Shown here one piece after another: positions 12,015 through 23,068 of a stretch of DNA of 64,000 nucleotides (position 1 is its first letter; each line of letters begins with the position of its first letter). The position numbers and the translations under genes were made by a program. Below the pieces are notes generated by a model. That model saw nothing but the letters and a program-made list of their open reading frames with translations, made no database searches and had not been told where the DNA came from. The DNA comes from Blastocladiella emersonii ATCC 22665 (taxonomy: Eukaryota; Blastocladiomycota; Blastocladiomycetes; Blastocladiales; Blastocladiaceae): NCBI GenBank assembly GCA_025594325.1, contig JANHCV010000016.1, positions 496,001-560,000 of the forward strand, in the 5' to 3' direction.

Positions 12015-12857
12015 AGTGGATCGGTGGTCGGATCAGATGTTGGTTGCTGGTAGGGAGAGGAGGGACGGCAGGGGATCGCCGCCTTTTGAAGGCCCCGGCC
12101 GCGGCCGACCATCGCGGAAGCTAAGCGGCGCCATCGGGTCGACCTCCGGGCAACACTCGACCACGTACGTGGGAGTGCCGCGCTGGGCCGGGTCCGTGGT
12201 CGCGGGCGGGGAGGAGAGGCGCGGTTGAGTCGGCGGGGCACCGGGGCCGGGCCAGGGCCGGGCCATCTCGCGGGCCCGGGTGGCTGAGCCTCCACATCAG
12301 CGCGGGCTCCGGTTTGTTCTGCCTGGCCACTTGTGATTCATCCACCCCAGCTGTGCCGGTTGAATCACACCAACTTTCAGCGTAAGCCCATCGATAGCGG
12401 ACGAATTCGGTCGCGTGCGTCAATCTGCCGACTCCGCGTTGCCGCCGTGGGAGTAAGCGCCACCCTCACTCATGCACGACGACGGGTGGGCACGGCGCGG
12501 GTGGTCATCGCGGTCGTCATCGTCGAGGATGATCTCTTCCTGCGCGCGTTGTCGACACCGGAAGCAGCCGCCGGCCGACGCGATCGGCCACGCTTCAGGA
12601 CGCGAGCAGGGACACGAGCGCGGAACGCCGCCCGGCGCGAGACACCGTGGTGCGAGACATCAGGTGACCCCACGCGGCGCCTCGAATTTCTCTGCTTTGC
12701 CGCTCAGCGTTTTGCTTCGCGCCGATCGCCTCGCGGCCGTTGGAGCAGTACCACGCCCATTCGTGCAATGTAACTGTCTATGCAACTCGATGAAACGCCC
12801 TCTTCGACGCCATGTGCTCACGATGAGCGCGCCCGCGACCCCGAGTAGCCCGCCACC
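12015..12857. other. 843-bp intergenic region, no gene seen
   Basis: Lies between two divergent genes (the hypothetical on the minus strand and MRPL31 on the plus strand). The six-frame translations are arginine- and alanine-rich and look like noise. I see no tRNA or snRNA here. It presumably carries both promoters. Confidence 0.4.
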
Positions 12858-13348
12858 ATGAGCTTCCTCGGCGCCTTCCGCTCCAGCCTGGTCCAGCTCG
12901 GCGGCCGCCTCAAGTGCGCTCTTCTCGCTGCTGCACCTTGTGATGCTAGGACCCACGGCTGACCCCGCGGCGTATCCTCCCCTCGCGTAGCAAGATCCCA
13001 TGGCGCATGTCCACCACGCGCAAGGCTAACATGCGCAAGCGCCTGCGTGCCGTCGACGACGTGGTGGGCACCCTCAACACGTCCGGTGTGCACTTCAAGG
13101 CTCTGGTGCGCTTGCCTCCTTGCTCGCTATACCCGCGTCACCGCGTCCTAACCCCTGACCGCACCACCCCCGAACAGGACGAGGCCCTCAAGGTCCCGAC
13201 CGAGGCCGCCATGAACTCGCGCAACAAGTACTGGGTCTTTGCCCGCAACCACCCGGGCCTCAAGAAGGCCGCCCACAAGGTCCCCAAGTTCACCAAGGTC
13301 GAGCTCCCGCGCGAGTGGCCAGTCGGCCTCCGCAAGATGCTCAAGTAA
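12858..13348 (+). CDS. MRPL31: Mitochondrial large-subunit ribosomal protein mL60 (MRPL31)
   Basis: Fungus-type component of the mitochondrial large ribosomal subunit. Exons are 12858-12913, 12991-13105 and 13178-13348, giving 113 residues. The first intron (GTGCGC...GCGTAG) joins in phase 2 and produces NKIPWRMSTTRKANMRKRLR, the family's hallmark basic region after WR. The second intron (GTGCGC...AACAG) joins KAL to DEALKVPTEAAM. The C-terminus KVPKFTKVELPREWPVGLRK matches the family. The start ATG has a strong context (CCGCCACCATGA), and the short N-terminus fits this family. Without exon 1 the gene would look truncated to a 3' fragment beginning at 13007. It is convergent with the next gene, 112 bp apart. 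Confidence 0.88.
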
Positions 13349-13460
13349 ATCCTCATCTTGCCCGCTTCTCGTTCCCCTCATATTAGCTGATGTACACACT
13401 TTTTTTGGTTTCACTTTCGCTCGTACGGATCGATCGATTCACACCCAAGACGACTCCTAT

Positions 13461-16400
13461 TCACTCGTTCTCAATCACCAGCTCGCCCGCCGCCATCATC
13501 GGGGACGCCACGAGCGGCGACGACGTGACGGGTACTGGCGGTGTCGGCGTCCTCCTCGGCGTCGCAGGCATTCCAGACGCGGCCGGCGTCATGGCAAGGA
13601 GCGACCCGCTACCAGACACGAACAGCGACCCGGACCTCAGCGGCCCTCCCGCGTCGAACAGCTGTTCGATGCGCGCCTTCCACTCGTCCGGGTTCGTCAT
13701 GCGCTCGAGCTGCTCAGTCATGCGCGCCGTGTGCTCGCCGCTGCCGATCCCGAGCGTCCCAATGCGGGTCGGCATGCTCATCATGATCGACGCGCGCGCA
13801 GCGTCCCCGCTGCTCGTCGCGATCGGGGACGAGGACAGGAGCGCGAGCGTCTCTGACCCGACGCCGACCGCGGAGCGCGCCCGCGGCCACACCCACCGGA
13901 CGGGCGCCGACACGAACCACAGCACGCTGCGCACCGCGCGGATCGCGAGGAGGACTGCCCAGAGCAGCGCCGAAAGGCCCGCGAGGAGGTAGCTGAGCAG
14001 CGTGTACGCCGTCTCGAGCACCGCGTCGTCGCCCGGCGCGCGTCGCGTCCGGCCCAGCGCGTGGTCCTCGACGCGCTTGATCTACACCCGCGGGAGTCAG
14101 TCCCGTGCACGTTGAAACCGACCAGGAACTGTGAGCGTACCGTCTGGAGATACTTGCCGTTGATATCCCACTGCAGGTCCTCCATCATCCCCGCAAGCCC
14201 GTCCGCCTCGCCTTCAATTTCACGCTGCGTGTCGCGCGCCACTGCAAGGTCGCGCTCGGCGCGCTGCAGCGCCGAGTCCCACGCCGCGAGCACCTTGCCG
14301 ATCTCGGGCACCGCCGTCCACGCCGCGCGCACCTCGCCCGCTCGTTTTGCCGCGTCGCTCGCGACCGCTGACGCCCGCGAACACGCTCCGCGTACGTCGT
14401 CGAGCAGCTGCACGCCCGCGGTATCGAGCGCGTCGAGCCGCGGCGCTACCGAGTCCCCGAGGACCCGCGCGGTGCGCGCCGTCGCGAGGATCACGGCACG
14501 GTCGGCAGATGACAAAGTCCACGCGGGGAGGTCGAGCACGGCGGCGGTCGCGGGAGTCCACGAGTCGATGGTCGCGAGCCGCGACGGCTGGCTGTTGCTC
14601 GAGTCGCCGAGTGCGGCGGGGTCGACGGGGTCGGGGACGAATGCCGGGGGTGGGAGCACGAGCGCGCCGAGTCCCGTCTCCTCGTCCGCCACGTCGTCGT
14701 CGCCGCCGCCGTTGTGCACGACGACCAGCGAGCCCGACTTGGGCAGCGTGCCCGGGATCGTCTCGAGCGCGCCGCCGCCGTACGCCGCGTACTTGGGCGA
14801 CGTCGCGGACGGCGGCAGCGGGCCCATGCGCGGCGAGTTGATGGGCACCGACCGCCGGCGCCCCGACTGCACCCGCACGGGCTGCTGCTGGTTGACCGGT
14901 TCAGCTGCGTCCCGCGTCGCGACGGTCGGCTCGCTCCCGCCGACGTGCCCGCCGCTGCTGCTGCGCCCCGATGTCGACGGGAGGCGGTGCTGCGACGCGC
15001 CGGTCCCCGCCGTCGACCCGATCGCTCCGCCGCTCCCCATCGCGTGCTCCCCCGACGCCGACGAGGCATACATGGACGACCCCGGGATCGCGCCGAGCGG
15101 GGCGAGATCGCCCGCGCCATCGAGACCCGGTGCACTCGCTGCACGCGCCGCGCGGGTGAGCCGCGTATCGACGCTCGACTCGAGCGACTCGGCCGACGAC
15201 GGCGGGGCCGTGGCAAGAGACAGGTCGAGCGCGAGCTCGCCGTTCTCGACCTCCCACTCGCACCACCGGCGGCGGCGGCCGAACGGGAACCCACTGCCGG
15301 GCGCTGCGGCGGCGGCAGGAGCGGTCGCGGACTGCGGAGTGGCAGCGGCGCCACCGGCACGCAGCGGCGACGACTCGGAGCCCGACGAGAAGACGGACTG
15401 CGCGGTCGTCGACACGGACAGGTTCTTGCGGTGCAGCGGCGGCGGCGCGGGTGCGGTCTGCGCGGCCTGGGCCGGGGATAGTGGGTGGTGCGGGTGGTAA
15501 CGGCTGCCCGAGTGCGACGGCTGTTGGAGGTACCGGCGGCGCAGCGCGCGGAGCGGGTTGTACCCCGGCGGGGTTGGCGGGACCGCGGACTCGGATCCCG
15601 CAGCGGAGGCGTCGGGCAGCGCGGCGTACACGGACGCGTAGCGGTCGGAGAGGTACGCCTTGACCTGAGCCGCGCGGTCGAGGGCCGCGGGCGACGCGGG
15701 CGGGAGAGCGCCAGGCACGCTCGAGGAATTCGGGGCACGCGCCGACGGCGGCGGGATGACGGTCGGGATGGGCGCGCCGCTCTCGACGGAGGCGCTGTTG
15801 AGCGGGACGCCGAACAGCGACGACGACGTGATGCCGCTAAGTAGGACGCGTGTGCGCCGTGCTGCGTCGGGGGTGACGGCGTCGGCGCTGCTGCCCGGCG
15901 GCGTGATGGCGCCTGACGACGCGGACGAGGAGAGCGGCAGGACGGCGCCGCTCGCGCGCGAGCTCGGCGACATGGCGGCGGCCCAGGCGGGCAGCATGGC
16001 CGAGTACGCCGACGAGGAGCGCGACATGCCCGACGGGTCGGTCGTGGCGGCGCTGCTGCTCGTGTTGCTCCCTGCCGCAGTACCCGCGCTGCGGCCCGAC
16101 GTGTTTGGCGACACGGATGCGGCCGTCAGCTGCAGCGCGAGCGCCAGGGCGGCGGCGTCGGGGATGGCCTGGTCGACGGCGCGCAGCAGGTCCGCGTCGG
16201 ATGCGGTCGTGGTCGCCGCGGCCGCCATGACGGGGTCGGCGGGAGCGCCACCCGTCGTTGCTGATGGTGTCTGCTGCGTCAGGAGCGACGGCAGGACGGG
16301 CCTCTGCGGGGTGCCCTGCGTCGCGGCAGCAGCATGCAGCGGCGGGTCGAGTGGCGCTCGGCGCGGCGGACTGCTCGACGCGACGACGGCGTTCCCCGCA

Positions 16401-16546
16401 ATAGCCGGGTCGCCAACCTCGCGCGTCGGCGCAGACGGTTGCTTCAGGAGCTGGCGCGTGAGGACGGCAGTGTTGCCGCGGTCGTCATCGTCGGAGCCCG
16501 AGGACGACGAGGACGAAAAGTCTTTGTTGCGCCATGACGGGAGCAT
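13461..16546 (-). CDS. Disordered serine/proline-rich protein with C-terminal coiled coil and membrane segment
   Basis: Unrecognised protein of 1,008 residues. Exon 1 is 16546-14141 and exon 2 is 14081-13461 (donor GTACGC, acceptor GTGTAG, phase 0). The first 680 or so residues are low-complexity, rich in S, A, P and T, and begin with a run of serines and acidic residues after MLPSWRNKDF. Residues about 700-800 are helical and probably coiled coil (alanine, arginine and glutamate heptads, ending in DLQWDINGKYLQT). Exon 2 carries a hydrophobic segment at about 824-865 (LETAYTLLSYLLAGLSALLW), likely one or two membrane passes near the C-terminus. The architecture (long cytosolic disordered arm, coiled coil, terminal membrane anchor) suggests an organelle-membrane tether or scaffold, but that is inference. 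The frame opens upstream to 16681; I chose the ATG at 16546. Confidence 0.7.
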
Positions 16547-16764
16547 GGCCGTGGCGGGCGGGATCCCCAGGCAGTGTCGATGCGTAGCGTTTTCCGTGTG
16601 CTTCGTGGTGATGAGAGGGAGAACGAGAGGGAGGATGAGAACTTCGCGAGGTCGAGGTCGGCGGCGACGGTCCCCCCGCAATCTCGCGCGCGGCTCGCGG
16701 CAGCACCCCCGGGGCCGCCCGGAAGATCAAGATCTACGTGCTAGCGAGTCTATTACATCCAAAA

Positions 16765-17667
16765 TCACCCGCTGGTGCGGAGGTTGACGGCGACACGCGT
16801 GCCCGGGACGTAGTACACGTCGCCGAGCGGAACACCGAGGCGCGCCTCGTCCATGGTGTAGAAGGGGGCCTCGCCGAGCGTGTCGTCGACCGAGGCCACG
16901 CCGGTGCGCGTGTCCGAGTCGATGAGGTACAGCCGCGGGGAGATCGCCGCCGTGGTTGCCGAGGCGTCGGTGCGTGCGCTCGCGACCCACACGGCGTTGC
17001 GCTGGGCCATGGCGCGCGGCGAGTAGACGACGGTGCTGTTGGCCTGGCAGAACCCGAGCGGGTACGGGAACGCGTCGGCGTCGAGCTTCGGGTACTCGAG
17101 TGCGTGGAAGACGAGGGCGACGGTGGTGGTGCCGGCGAGCGCCGGGTCGCGGCACGGCCGCCGCACCATCAAGTGTGCGTGCCACAGGTCGTACGGCGAC
17201 AGCGTGAGCCCCGTCCCCGCGCGCGGGCCGGCGATGGACTCGAACAGGCCGAGCACGTACTGCTCGAGCACGGGCGACTGCCACGGCGCGACGAGGGCCG
17301 CGCTCGACAGCACGCACCGCCCGAACGTCGGGAACGCAAACTGCGTGGTGCGATCGACCAGGCCGGCCGTCGCAGCCGTCGCGTTGGCTTCGGGCACGAG
17401 CCGCTGCGTCGCCGCGGTGACGAGCGCGCGGAGCGCCTGCTGCAACTTCGGATCGGCCACGGCCGGGGCGGCGAGCGCGCGAGCGTACTTGGGCGGGCGC
17501 GCCGCCGGCGCCTTGATGAGCGCATCCAGGAACGTGTCGCCCTCCTGGGTCGTGCACTTCGGGATGGCCGCCGAAGCGGAAGCGGGGACCGGGCTGGCTG
17601 ACACGGACACGGCCACGACGGCGAGGGCCGCCGCGAGGGCCAGCAGCAGCAGCGATCTATGCTTCAT
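16765..17667 (-). CDS. Secreted protein of unknown function
   Basis: Single exon of 300 residues. It starts with a textbook signal peptide (MKHRSLLLLALAAALAVVAV, cleavage probably after SASPVPASA). Five cysteines remain in the mature chain (in IPKCTTQEG, FGRCVLSS, RRPCRDP, GFCQAN), so disulfides are likely. I do not recognise the fold. The mature part has no membrane segment or low-complexity tail. It lies downstream of and on the opposite strand to the SPRY gene, with which it shares a 167-bp divergent promoter. Confidence 0.72.
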   Translation of the reverse strand: MKHRSLLLLALAAALAVVAVSVSASPVPASASAAIPKCTTQEGDTFLDALIKAPAARPPKYARALAAPAVADPKLQQALRALVTAATQRLVPEANATAATAGLVDRTTQFAFPTFGRCVLSSAALVAPWQSPVLEQYVLGLFESIAGPRAGTGLTLSPYDLWHAHLMVRRPCRDPALAGTTTVALVFHALEYPKLDADAFPYPLGFCQANSTVVYSPRAMAQRNAVWVASARTDASATTAAISPRLYLIDSDTRTGVASVDDTLGEAPFYTMDEARLGVPLGDVYYVPGTRVAVNLRTSG

Positions 17668-17834
17668 GGTTTCTATCGCCCGCCGGATCTATACTGCGTG
17701 TGATTCACTGAGGGAGAGGGGAGAGGAAGCTGAGGAGGATCGCCGTTGCGAGTTGTTCGGCTGCCGCTCGCTCTCGCTTCCGACCAAACCTCTTTCTTTC
17801 TCTCCGGCGAACACCACTCGCTGCAACGTAACTG
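17668..17834. promoter_or_regulatory. Divergent promoter, secreted protein / SPRY protein
   Basis: A 167-bp gap between two divergent start codons must contain both promoters. Pyrimidine-rich tracts occur next to the SPRY start (TCTTTCTTTCTCTCC near 17790). No TATA box is obvious. Confidence 0.45.
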
Positions 17835-19085
17835 ATGAACTCGCGGACACCGCCAGCGACGGCCGGCGCCAAGCCGCGCCCGTTCGTGCTGGCGTACCAG
17901 GACCTCGACAACGTCGACGCCCCGACGTCGCTGTGCCGCGACACGACGCACTCGTCGCAGAAGATCGCCATCGCCGCCGACGGCGTCACGGTGCGCGGCG
18001 ACAAGGGGTACCGCCAGGTCAAGGCCAACCACGGCGTCACCGAGGGCCGCTGGTACTTTGAGGTCACCGTCTCCGCCATGGCCGCCAACGACAACGCCCG
18101 CATCGGCTGGGCCACCATCGCCGCCGACCTGCAGGCACCGTGCGGCTTCGACGTCTTCTCGTACGGCTTCCGCGCGAGCCCCGGCACGCTGTTCCACGAC
18201 TCGCGCCCCGTCACCCCGCCCACCGTCCCGCCACCAGGCCTTGCCGCCGCACCCGCGCACGACGGCATGGACGTGGACGGTGCCAGCGCGCCGCCGCACC
18301 CGCTCGCGCAGGGGTACCGCGAGGGCGACGTGCTCGGCGTCATGATCTACCTGCCGCCCCCGACCCCCGAACAGCAGGTCTTGCTCAACGAGCGCCGCTG
18401 GATCCCGCCCACCACCTACAAGCAGATCAAGCTGCCGCTGCCCCTCCCGAAACTCGGGCCCAAGAGCGAGATCCGCTACTTCCGCAACGGCGTCGACCTC
18501 GGGCCCGCCTTCACCGACCTGAACCTCGGCAAGTACTACCCGGCCGTGTCGCTGTTCCGCGACGCCGAAGTCGTCGTCAACATGGGACCCAAGTTCAAGT
18601 TCCCGCCGCTCTCGCTCATCACCGAGGCCGAGCTGCCCATCATCCCGCTGCCGCCCGCCGTTACTCTGGCTGCCGCCCTCGCTGCGCAAGCGGCCGCTGC
18701 CGCGGGCGCGCCCCCGCCCGTCGACGAGGACGGCGTGCCGCGCCCCGCCAAGCTGCCGCCGCCCGAGGAGCTCGCCGCGCTCGAGGCCGCCGAGGTCAGC
18801 AACAAGCAGCGCCGCTTGTGGGCGTTCGACACCATGCACAACTACTCGCGGTGCTTCCCCGCGTCGCGCGTACGGGATCTCGCACCGTGCATCCCGGTGA
18901 TTCCTGTGGCGTCCGCGGGCGAGCCGGGTGCCGACGGGGCGGGTGTGCCCTACGCGACCGTCTCGCCGGTCCGCCCGACCTCGGCATCCACGTCCTCGCT
19001 CGTGCTACTCTCGCCCGGGCTGCGGCCGTCTCCCGTCCGCATCGCGCCGGCGGCACCGCTCGGTCCCATCCTATCGCCACGGTGA
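17835..19085 (+). CDS. BRE2: SPRY-domain protein, COMPASS subunit ASH2L/Bre2 type
   Basis: Probable core subunit of the Set1/COMPASS H3K4 methyltransferase. Single exon, 416 residues. The SPRY domain runs from about residue 40 to 265. GRWYFEVTV, then GWATIAADLQAPCGFDVFSY and GTLFHDSRP, then GYREGDVLGVMIYLP and IRYFRNGVDLG, follow the ASH2L/Bre2 SPRY order, including the insert between its two halves. A short C-terminal helix (NKQRRLWAFDTMHN) could be the RbBP5/DPY30-contact region. After about residue 345 the chain is S/P/A-rich and disordered. There is no PHD or winged-helix N-terminus as in animal ASH2L, so it resembles yeast Bre2. The stop is 83 bp from that of the convergent repeat protein, and an AATAAA lies at 19114. 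Confidence 0.82.
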   Translation: MNSRTPPATAGAKPRPFVLAYQDLDNVDAPTSLCRDTTHSSQKIAIAADGVTVRGDKGYRQVKANHGVTEGRWYFEVTVSAMAANDNARIGWATIAADLQAPCGFDVFSYGFRASPGTLFHDSRPVTPPTVPPPGLAAAPAHDGMDVDGASAPPHPLAQGYREGDVLGVMIYLPPPTPEQQVLLNERRWIPPTTYKQIKLPLPLPKLGPKSEIRYFRNGVDLGPAFTDLNLGKYYPAVSLFRDAEVVVNMGPKFKFPPLSLITEAELPIIPLPPAVTLAAALAAQAAAAAGAPPPVDEDGVPRPAKLPPPEELAALEAAEVSNKQRRLWAFDTMHNYSRCFPASRVRDLAPCIPVIPVASAGEPGADGAGVPYATVSPVRPTSASTSSLVLLSPGLRPSPVRIAPAAPLGPILSPR

Positions 19086-19168
19086 CACTCGGCTACGAAG
19101 ACCACGGGAGTACATGAATAAATAGTTATTTACATCACACCCAGACGTGTACAGCGACACCACGAAAT

Positions 19169-22100
19169 CTAAAAGTCAAGGAGCCCGAATCGGCTCGACG
19201 CGCGGGTTGCCGCGGCCGACGCGGGGCGCGCCGGATCGCTCGCGAGGGCATCGCTGAACCGCGAGTGCGTTGACATGAGGTCCACGTCCTTGGCGAGGAG
19301 CGCCTCGATGCCGGCGCCGGCGCCCGTAGCCGAGGCGGGGCCGTGGACCGCGATGCCGAGCCCGCCGCTGCCCTCGAGGTCGTCGTCAAACGAGAACAGT
19401 CCGCTGCCTGACTTGCCCGTGGCGGTACCGCCGAGGATGCCGAACGACGGCAGGAAACCGCTTGTCGGGCGAGGGGCGGAGAAGGCCGGCGGTGCTGGAG
19501 CCGATGGAAGGAACGGCAGAAGCATCGGCACAGCGGGAGCCGAGGGAGGGACGGGCGCGCCAGAGGAGGTCGAGGCGGCGACGGGGGCGACAAGTGCGGT
19601 TGGAGCTGTCGGCGGCGCGCAGGGAGCCGGGTGCAGAGCGACGGCGGGTATTGATTCGGGTTGAGGAAGGGGAGATGGCGACCGTGCTGCGAGCGAGAGT
19701 GGCGGGGCGGGCGCCGAATGCGCCACGGGTCGCGGCGAAGGCGCAGAAGGGGATATCGGAGCCGCGACAGCTGGAGCTACGATGGCGGAAGGAATCTCGG
19801 CGACATTGGACGACAGCTTGATCGGGCTGTCGTGCTTGGGCACAAGCGTAGCGCGCGAGAGGAGATCCGAGACCGCTGCGACGTTGGTTGGTGAGGCGGA
19901 CGTCGCCGGTGCCAGTACAGTCGGCGGCGAGTCTGGGCGAGGCCGCCCTGGCGTCGGACCCATAGCGGGCGACGTCAACTGGCCGCACGAGGGAACTGTG
20001 ATCGGCGGCGACGGTGGCGAGGGCGGCGAGGGTGGCAAGCGAGCGGGAGCGGACACGACTGGCGGTGCCGGTGCCGGCGAGGACGCCGGCTGCGAGCCGA
20101 GCGCGGCGTCTTGGGCTGGCGCGGGTCGGTCGACTGGATTCGCCGCCGCCACCGCAGCCGGAGACTTGCGCAAAGCAGCAGCCGGCGCAGTTGAAGGACG
20201 TGGCGAGACGGCCGAGTCGCGGCGGCCAGTCGAACCCGGGAAGCTCGACGTGGCCACGGAGTGCGAAAGTGGCGTTCCAGAAGCAGCCGCGGGCGGCGTA
20301 GCAGTCACTGAGGCCGCGTGCGCCCGCGTGTCGACACGAGGTGAAGGCTGACTCGGGGTCGTTGCTGACGGGGAGGCTCGAGGCTCCGAAAGCTGCGACA
20401 CGCTACGCCGATTCGAGGATGGTGTCGCCTGCGGGATCGTGTCGGGCGAGGCCACACGCCGGCGTTTCGACGCCGATCCAGATAGCCCGGGGCTCGCGTT
20501 GAGCGCGGCGGGCTCATCGAGAAGCGACGAGCTGCGCTTGCGCGAAGCGAGCGCGGTGAGCGGGATCTGCGAGTGCGGCGTCATGGCGACCGGCTTGTCA
20601 ATCTCCTGGGTGCCCTGCGACTGTGACCGGGCCGCGCGGGCGAGCAGCGTCATGGGACGGAGCAGGTCCGACGACGAGGAGGGGGAGGGCGTCGTCTGCG
20701 AGCGACCGAGCGAGGCGCGGCCAGTGAGACGCAGGTTGGTCGAGGCGGGTTTCGCAGTCGAGGACACGACGGACGGCTGCGACTGCGGCGTCTTGTCGGC
20801 GACGAGCACCGTGCGGGTCGCGAGCGAGGGGGTCGGTGGTGCGCGCGGGGAGACGGTCTCAGCGCGACGCATGGCCGCGGAGAGCGCGAGCGCTCCACCG
20901 GAACCGGCGCGCAGCTGAGCGCTGGGTGTCTCACGCGAGCGATCCGAGACATTGACCGAAGCAGGTGCGGGAGATGGGGTCGGAACGCTCGACGGGCTGA
21001 GGAGCAAGCGCTTGCCGAGAAGCGGCGAGGGTACAGCGGCAGCGGGAGCCGAGCGCGGTGCAGCGAGATGTTGCGAGGGACGCGGTGCCGTGGCAGGTCT
21101 CTCGGGTGCGACAGTGGGCGGCGGTGGTGGTGCGACAGCGGGCGGTTGCGACTGCACCGGAACGCTGCCACGTCGCGGGTCGACCAGCGCCGGCTGCACG
21201 GCAAGCGGTGGTGGTGGTGACGGCGGATTCCCGGAGGAGAAAACGGATTGAGAAGCCCGAGGCGCAGAAGCAGGTCGAGATGCGGACGACGACCGTGACG
21301 CAGGAACAGGAGCAAAAGTAGAGGCGAACCGAGTGGTGGGCGCCGACGCGACCCGAGATGCGGGAAACTCGACCTGGATGGGGACGGTTGGGGTTCCCAG
21401 CACGGAGCGAGGAACGGTTGGCGGCCGAGTTCTAGGTGCTGAGCTGGGGCGAATGACGATCCGCGGCGGCGCCGTCGGCGGGGCGATCACGGTGCCCTTG
21501 CGCGCGTCAACGCGCGGAGCCGAAGTCGCGGTCGATGAGGGGACGGTGGCGGGAGGTGGTCCACGCGCGGGCGTCGCGCGCGAAGGAGGAAGCGTCGCAG
21601 GTGACTGACGCTGCGGCACCTCGAGCGGCGACATGACTCGGGCGGGGGTGGCCGAAGCCGAGACAGACGGAAGGCGAAGCTTCGGTGCCGAGGGGGTGGG
21701 GTGCGCAGTGTCGGGCGGAGGAAGTTTGTGCGGGGTCGAGCCGGCATGGGCAGTGTTGTACGACAGCGGAGCAGCACCAGAAGCAGGAACGGGCGCCGTG
21801 GGCGTCCTTTGGGTAGTCGCAGGGTGGGCAGTCGCAGGACGGGAAGTGCTTCCGGGTCGGCGAGCCGAGATAGGGCGAGGTTTCGGGATCGAGGAAGCGG
21901 GAGTCGCTCCGGGCGTCGTTGCGGGAACGAGAGCGGGCGCGGGGGTAGCGGCAGGTGCCGGGCCGGCCGCTAGGGGCGGAGGAGCGACATTGCCGGCACG
22001 CGGAGCAGGCGTGGACGTTGCAGCAGGGCGCGAAGCAGACGGTGCGGTACCGGTAGGACGTGGAGCCGGCGTGGAAGTAGCGGAAGCGCGTCGCGAAGCA

Positions 22101-22704
22101 GGTGTTTCCGTCGCACCAGCGGGCAAAGCGGGTGTCCCCATTGCGGCAAGACGCGGAGCCGGAGTGGCAGTAGCGGAAGCGCGCGGAGCGGGCGTTCCCG
22201 TCGCGGTAGCACGCGGAGCAGGTGTTCGCGTCGCGGCAGGATGCGGACCCGGCGTAGTGGAAGCGGAAGCACGCGGAGCAGGCGCTCCTGCTGCACTCGC
22301 GCGCGGTGTGGACGTTCCATTCGCGGTTGGACGGGAAGCCGGCGTAGTGGCTGCCGAGGTCACGGCGGCAGTGCCGGGCGCCGCGTATTTGGGCACAAAG
22401 GGCTACATGCGGACGTCGTGCGTGAGCAGCGGGTCCAGCAGGAGCCAGTTTCGAGGCGGAAACGCACTCGTTTGGTGTGGTTGTTGGACCAGTGGAGCTG
22501 GTAGCCGGCGAGCGACACGAGCGGCTTCGGGCCGAGCTCCCGCTTGGACTGCTGCACGAGGAGGAGCAGGTTGGCGCTGAGCGGGGGCAACTTGGGCGGC
22601 GGGCGAGCGCCCCCGCGGAGAGCGACCTTGCCCGTGCGGCGGAGGCCCGATACGATCCGAGGCGCGGCGGCGGGCCGGGGCAGATTCGAGCGCGTCGAGG
22701 ACAT
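19169..22704 (-). CDS. Proline/alanine/serine-rich repeat protein
   Basis: Unrecognised protein of 1,156 residues from exons 22704-22468 and 22402-19169 (donor GTGCGT, acceptor ATGTAG). Exon 1 encodes the only well-ordered-looking part: LSANLLLLVQQSKRELG and LVSLAGYQLHWSNNHTKR, which could be a short conserved module. The rest is P, A, S, T and R with scattered basic clusters and SP/TP sites, so phosphorylation by proline-directed kinases is likely (inference). Residues about 90-215 are an imperfect tandem repeat with a TPAPRASATG-like core of about 12 residues. The C-terminus (SRFGLLDF) is again ordered-looking. Without exon 1 a frame beginning at 22396 with GTG would be called. The gene is divergent from QNG1. 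Confidence 0.68.
21990..22380 (-). repeat. Degenerate coding minisatellite, about 36 bp period
   Basis: Tandem imperfect copies of a GC-rich unit that encodes TPAPRAxATG-like residues inside the repeat protein. The reading frame is kept while the DNA varies, which fits an in-frame repeat under protein-level constraint. Copy number was judged by eye, so it is approximate. Confidence 0.6.
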
Positions 22705-23068
22705 TGCGCCGAGTTGTCGGTTGACTAGAGATACATTGGCGTCTGGGTGGTGGGTGGCGGAGCAGCAAACGCGCGAGTCACTCGAAATCCAAGGTGAATC
22801 GATGGCCTGCCACGCCCATCAGCACCGACGCGTCGCCCGCATGCAGGTGACAGCGCGCGACGTCGACAGCGACGAAGACTCTGCGCGGCCCGCTCGAACT
22901 CCTTCTCTCCGCCTCCATCCCCACAATGTAGCATCCACGGAGAACCCGTGAAACACTGTGCAACGCGGCCGACCGCATAAAGTCTCCCCGATCCCCGCGC
23001 TCCCAGCTCGACCCGCTGTCCGATCACCGCTCCTCCCCCCGCCGGCCGCTGTACCCTCCCTTCCCAAC
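22705..23068. promoter_or_regulatory. Divergent region, repeat protein / QNG1
   Basis: 364 bp between two divergent starts. The QNG1 frame is open back to 22958, but the extra residues are not family-like. I see no gene or RNA. Confidence 0.4.
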
